DNA from: Euglena gracilis
Lineage: Eukaryota > Euglenida > Euglenophyceae > Euglenales
DNA: 64,000 nt
Direction: 5' to 3'
NCBI GenBank assembly: GCA_039621445.1
Contig: CP154954.1
Span: forward strand, 59,764,168 to 59,828,167
Shown: positions 63,404 through 64,000 of the stretch, piece by piece
Numbering within the stretch: position 1 is the first letter of the stretch
How the letters are laid out: every line of letters begins with the position of its first letter
Position numbers and translations under genes: made by a program
The notes under the pieces: generated by a model
Databases searched by the model: none
What the model saw: the letters and a program-made list of their open reading frames with translations, nothing else
What the model was told of the DNA's origin: nothing

Positions 63404-64000
63404 TGGTGGGAAGAGCAAGAGCAGATGTGGGGGAGTGAAAATAAAAATCGTTGAGATTGATGCGCCTGATCAAGGAAAGAAACGTTGTCCAATGCTCCTG
63501 AGAGAGGGGGAGAGAGAGAGGGTGAGTGTGTTGTATAGGTGTGGGTGTGGGTGGGTGGGTGTGTGTGTGTGTGTGTGTATGTTGTGGAGGGATTTTGCCC
63601 CAAACATTGGGTCTCCATTTTGATTCTCTGACAGCGTTCCTTCAAACGAGACAAGTCAAAATTGGCTCCAGCAGCCCGATTGTGGGGTTTGCCATACCAT
63701 GGGAACATGCACGTATTTTTTTTTCTTTGACATCTTTGACATGTCTTTGACACTATTTTTTCCTCTTCTTTTTTGTTTTTATTTCTTGTGGGAAACCAGC
63801 GTCCTCAACCAGATTTTCTGTGAATTTTATTGTTTCCCCTTTGAAAAAGTCCTTTTCCAGTTTCACCAGTCAAAAAGCTGCACAGAAGAAATGTTCATTG
63901 CATTTTTTTGAACACCCAACCTGAAAATGATCGAAATGAATTCGTGTCACATCTCACCCCAGCCAGCATATTACGGAGAAGGGAAAATTTGCATCACAAA
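63404..64000. other. Intron of the ECH1-like gene with a (GT)n run
   Basis: 63537-63580 is a GT/GGGT repeat. No further crotonase exon was found up to the end of the window. Confidence 0.5.

Overview
This window is eukaryotic nuclear DNA, most likely from a protist or alga that I cannot name. The evidence is GT...AG introns, a split dienoyl-CoA isomerase-like gene at the right edge, no operons, isolated GC-rich exons in AT-rich DNA, and a very dense load of DNA transposons, MITEs, satellites and homopolymers (long poly-C/poly-G and poly-A/poly-T). I see no rRNA, tRNA or CRISPR array.

Layout. 1-6.2 kb: Tc1/mariner copies (one with both terminal repeats), hairpin repeats and a fold-back element. 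6.2-11.0 kb: a 4.8-kb TA-flanked element, loaded with a ~163-bp satellite, sits inside a third Tc1/mariner transposase. 11-17 kb: poly-G tracts, two small exon candidates, and a cluster of poly-C MITEs. 17.2-18.6 kb: an inverted copy of the fold-back element carrying its own MITE. 18.6-32 kb: repeats, TA-flanked and hAT-type MITEs, a PHD-finger fragment, microsatellites. 32-44 kb: hAT-type MITEs, a cluster of hairpins with a TGCGCA core, a pogo/DDE_1 transposase fragment, and isolated exon candidates. 44.65-55.09 kb: a 10.4-kb element described below. 55-64 kb: two exons separated by a hAT-type MITE, a second relative of the satellite-bearing element, and the first visible exon of an ECH1-like gene.

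Main discovery. Positions 44652-55088 are bounded by perfect 26-bp inverted repeats and a 5-bp direct repeat (TCCCA). Inside are (1) a multi-exon minus-strand gene with a ParB-like box and an AEP-primase-like K-F-S-x-H motif, (2) a minus-strand gene of up to about 805 residues with a transposase-like pattern of D, D, D/E and W-H-P-Y-K, and (3) at least 24 copies of a 14-bp palindrome, TGCGCA-NN-TGCGCA, in introns and spacers and at both ends just inside the terminal repeats. I recognise no described transposon with this make-up. The interval lacks the poly-C MITEs that litter the rest of the window, which suggests a recent insertion.

Limits. Exon structures rest on frames and splice-site consensus read by eye. 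Several genes change frame within an exon. This could be very short introns, real frameshifts, decay, or sequencing errors in homopolymer-rich DNA, and I could not decide between these.
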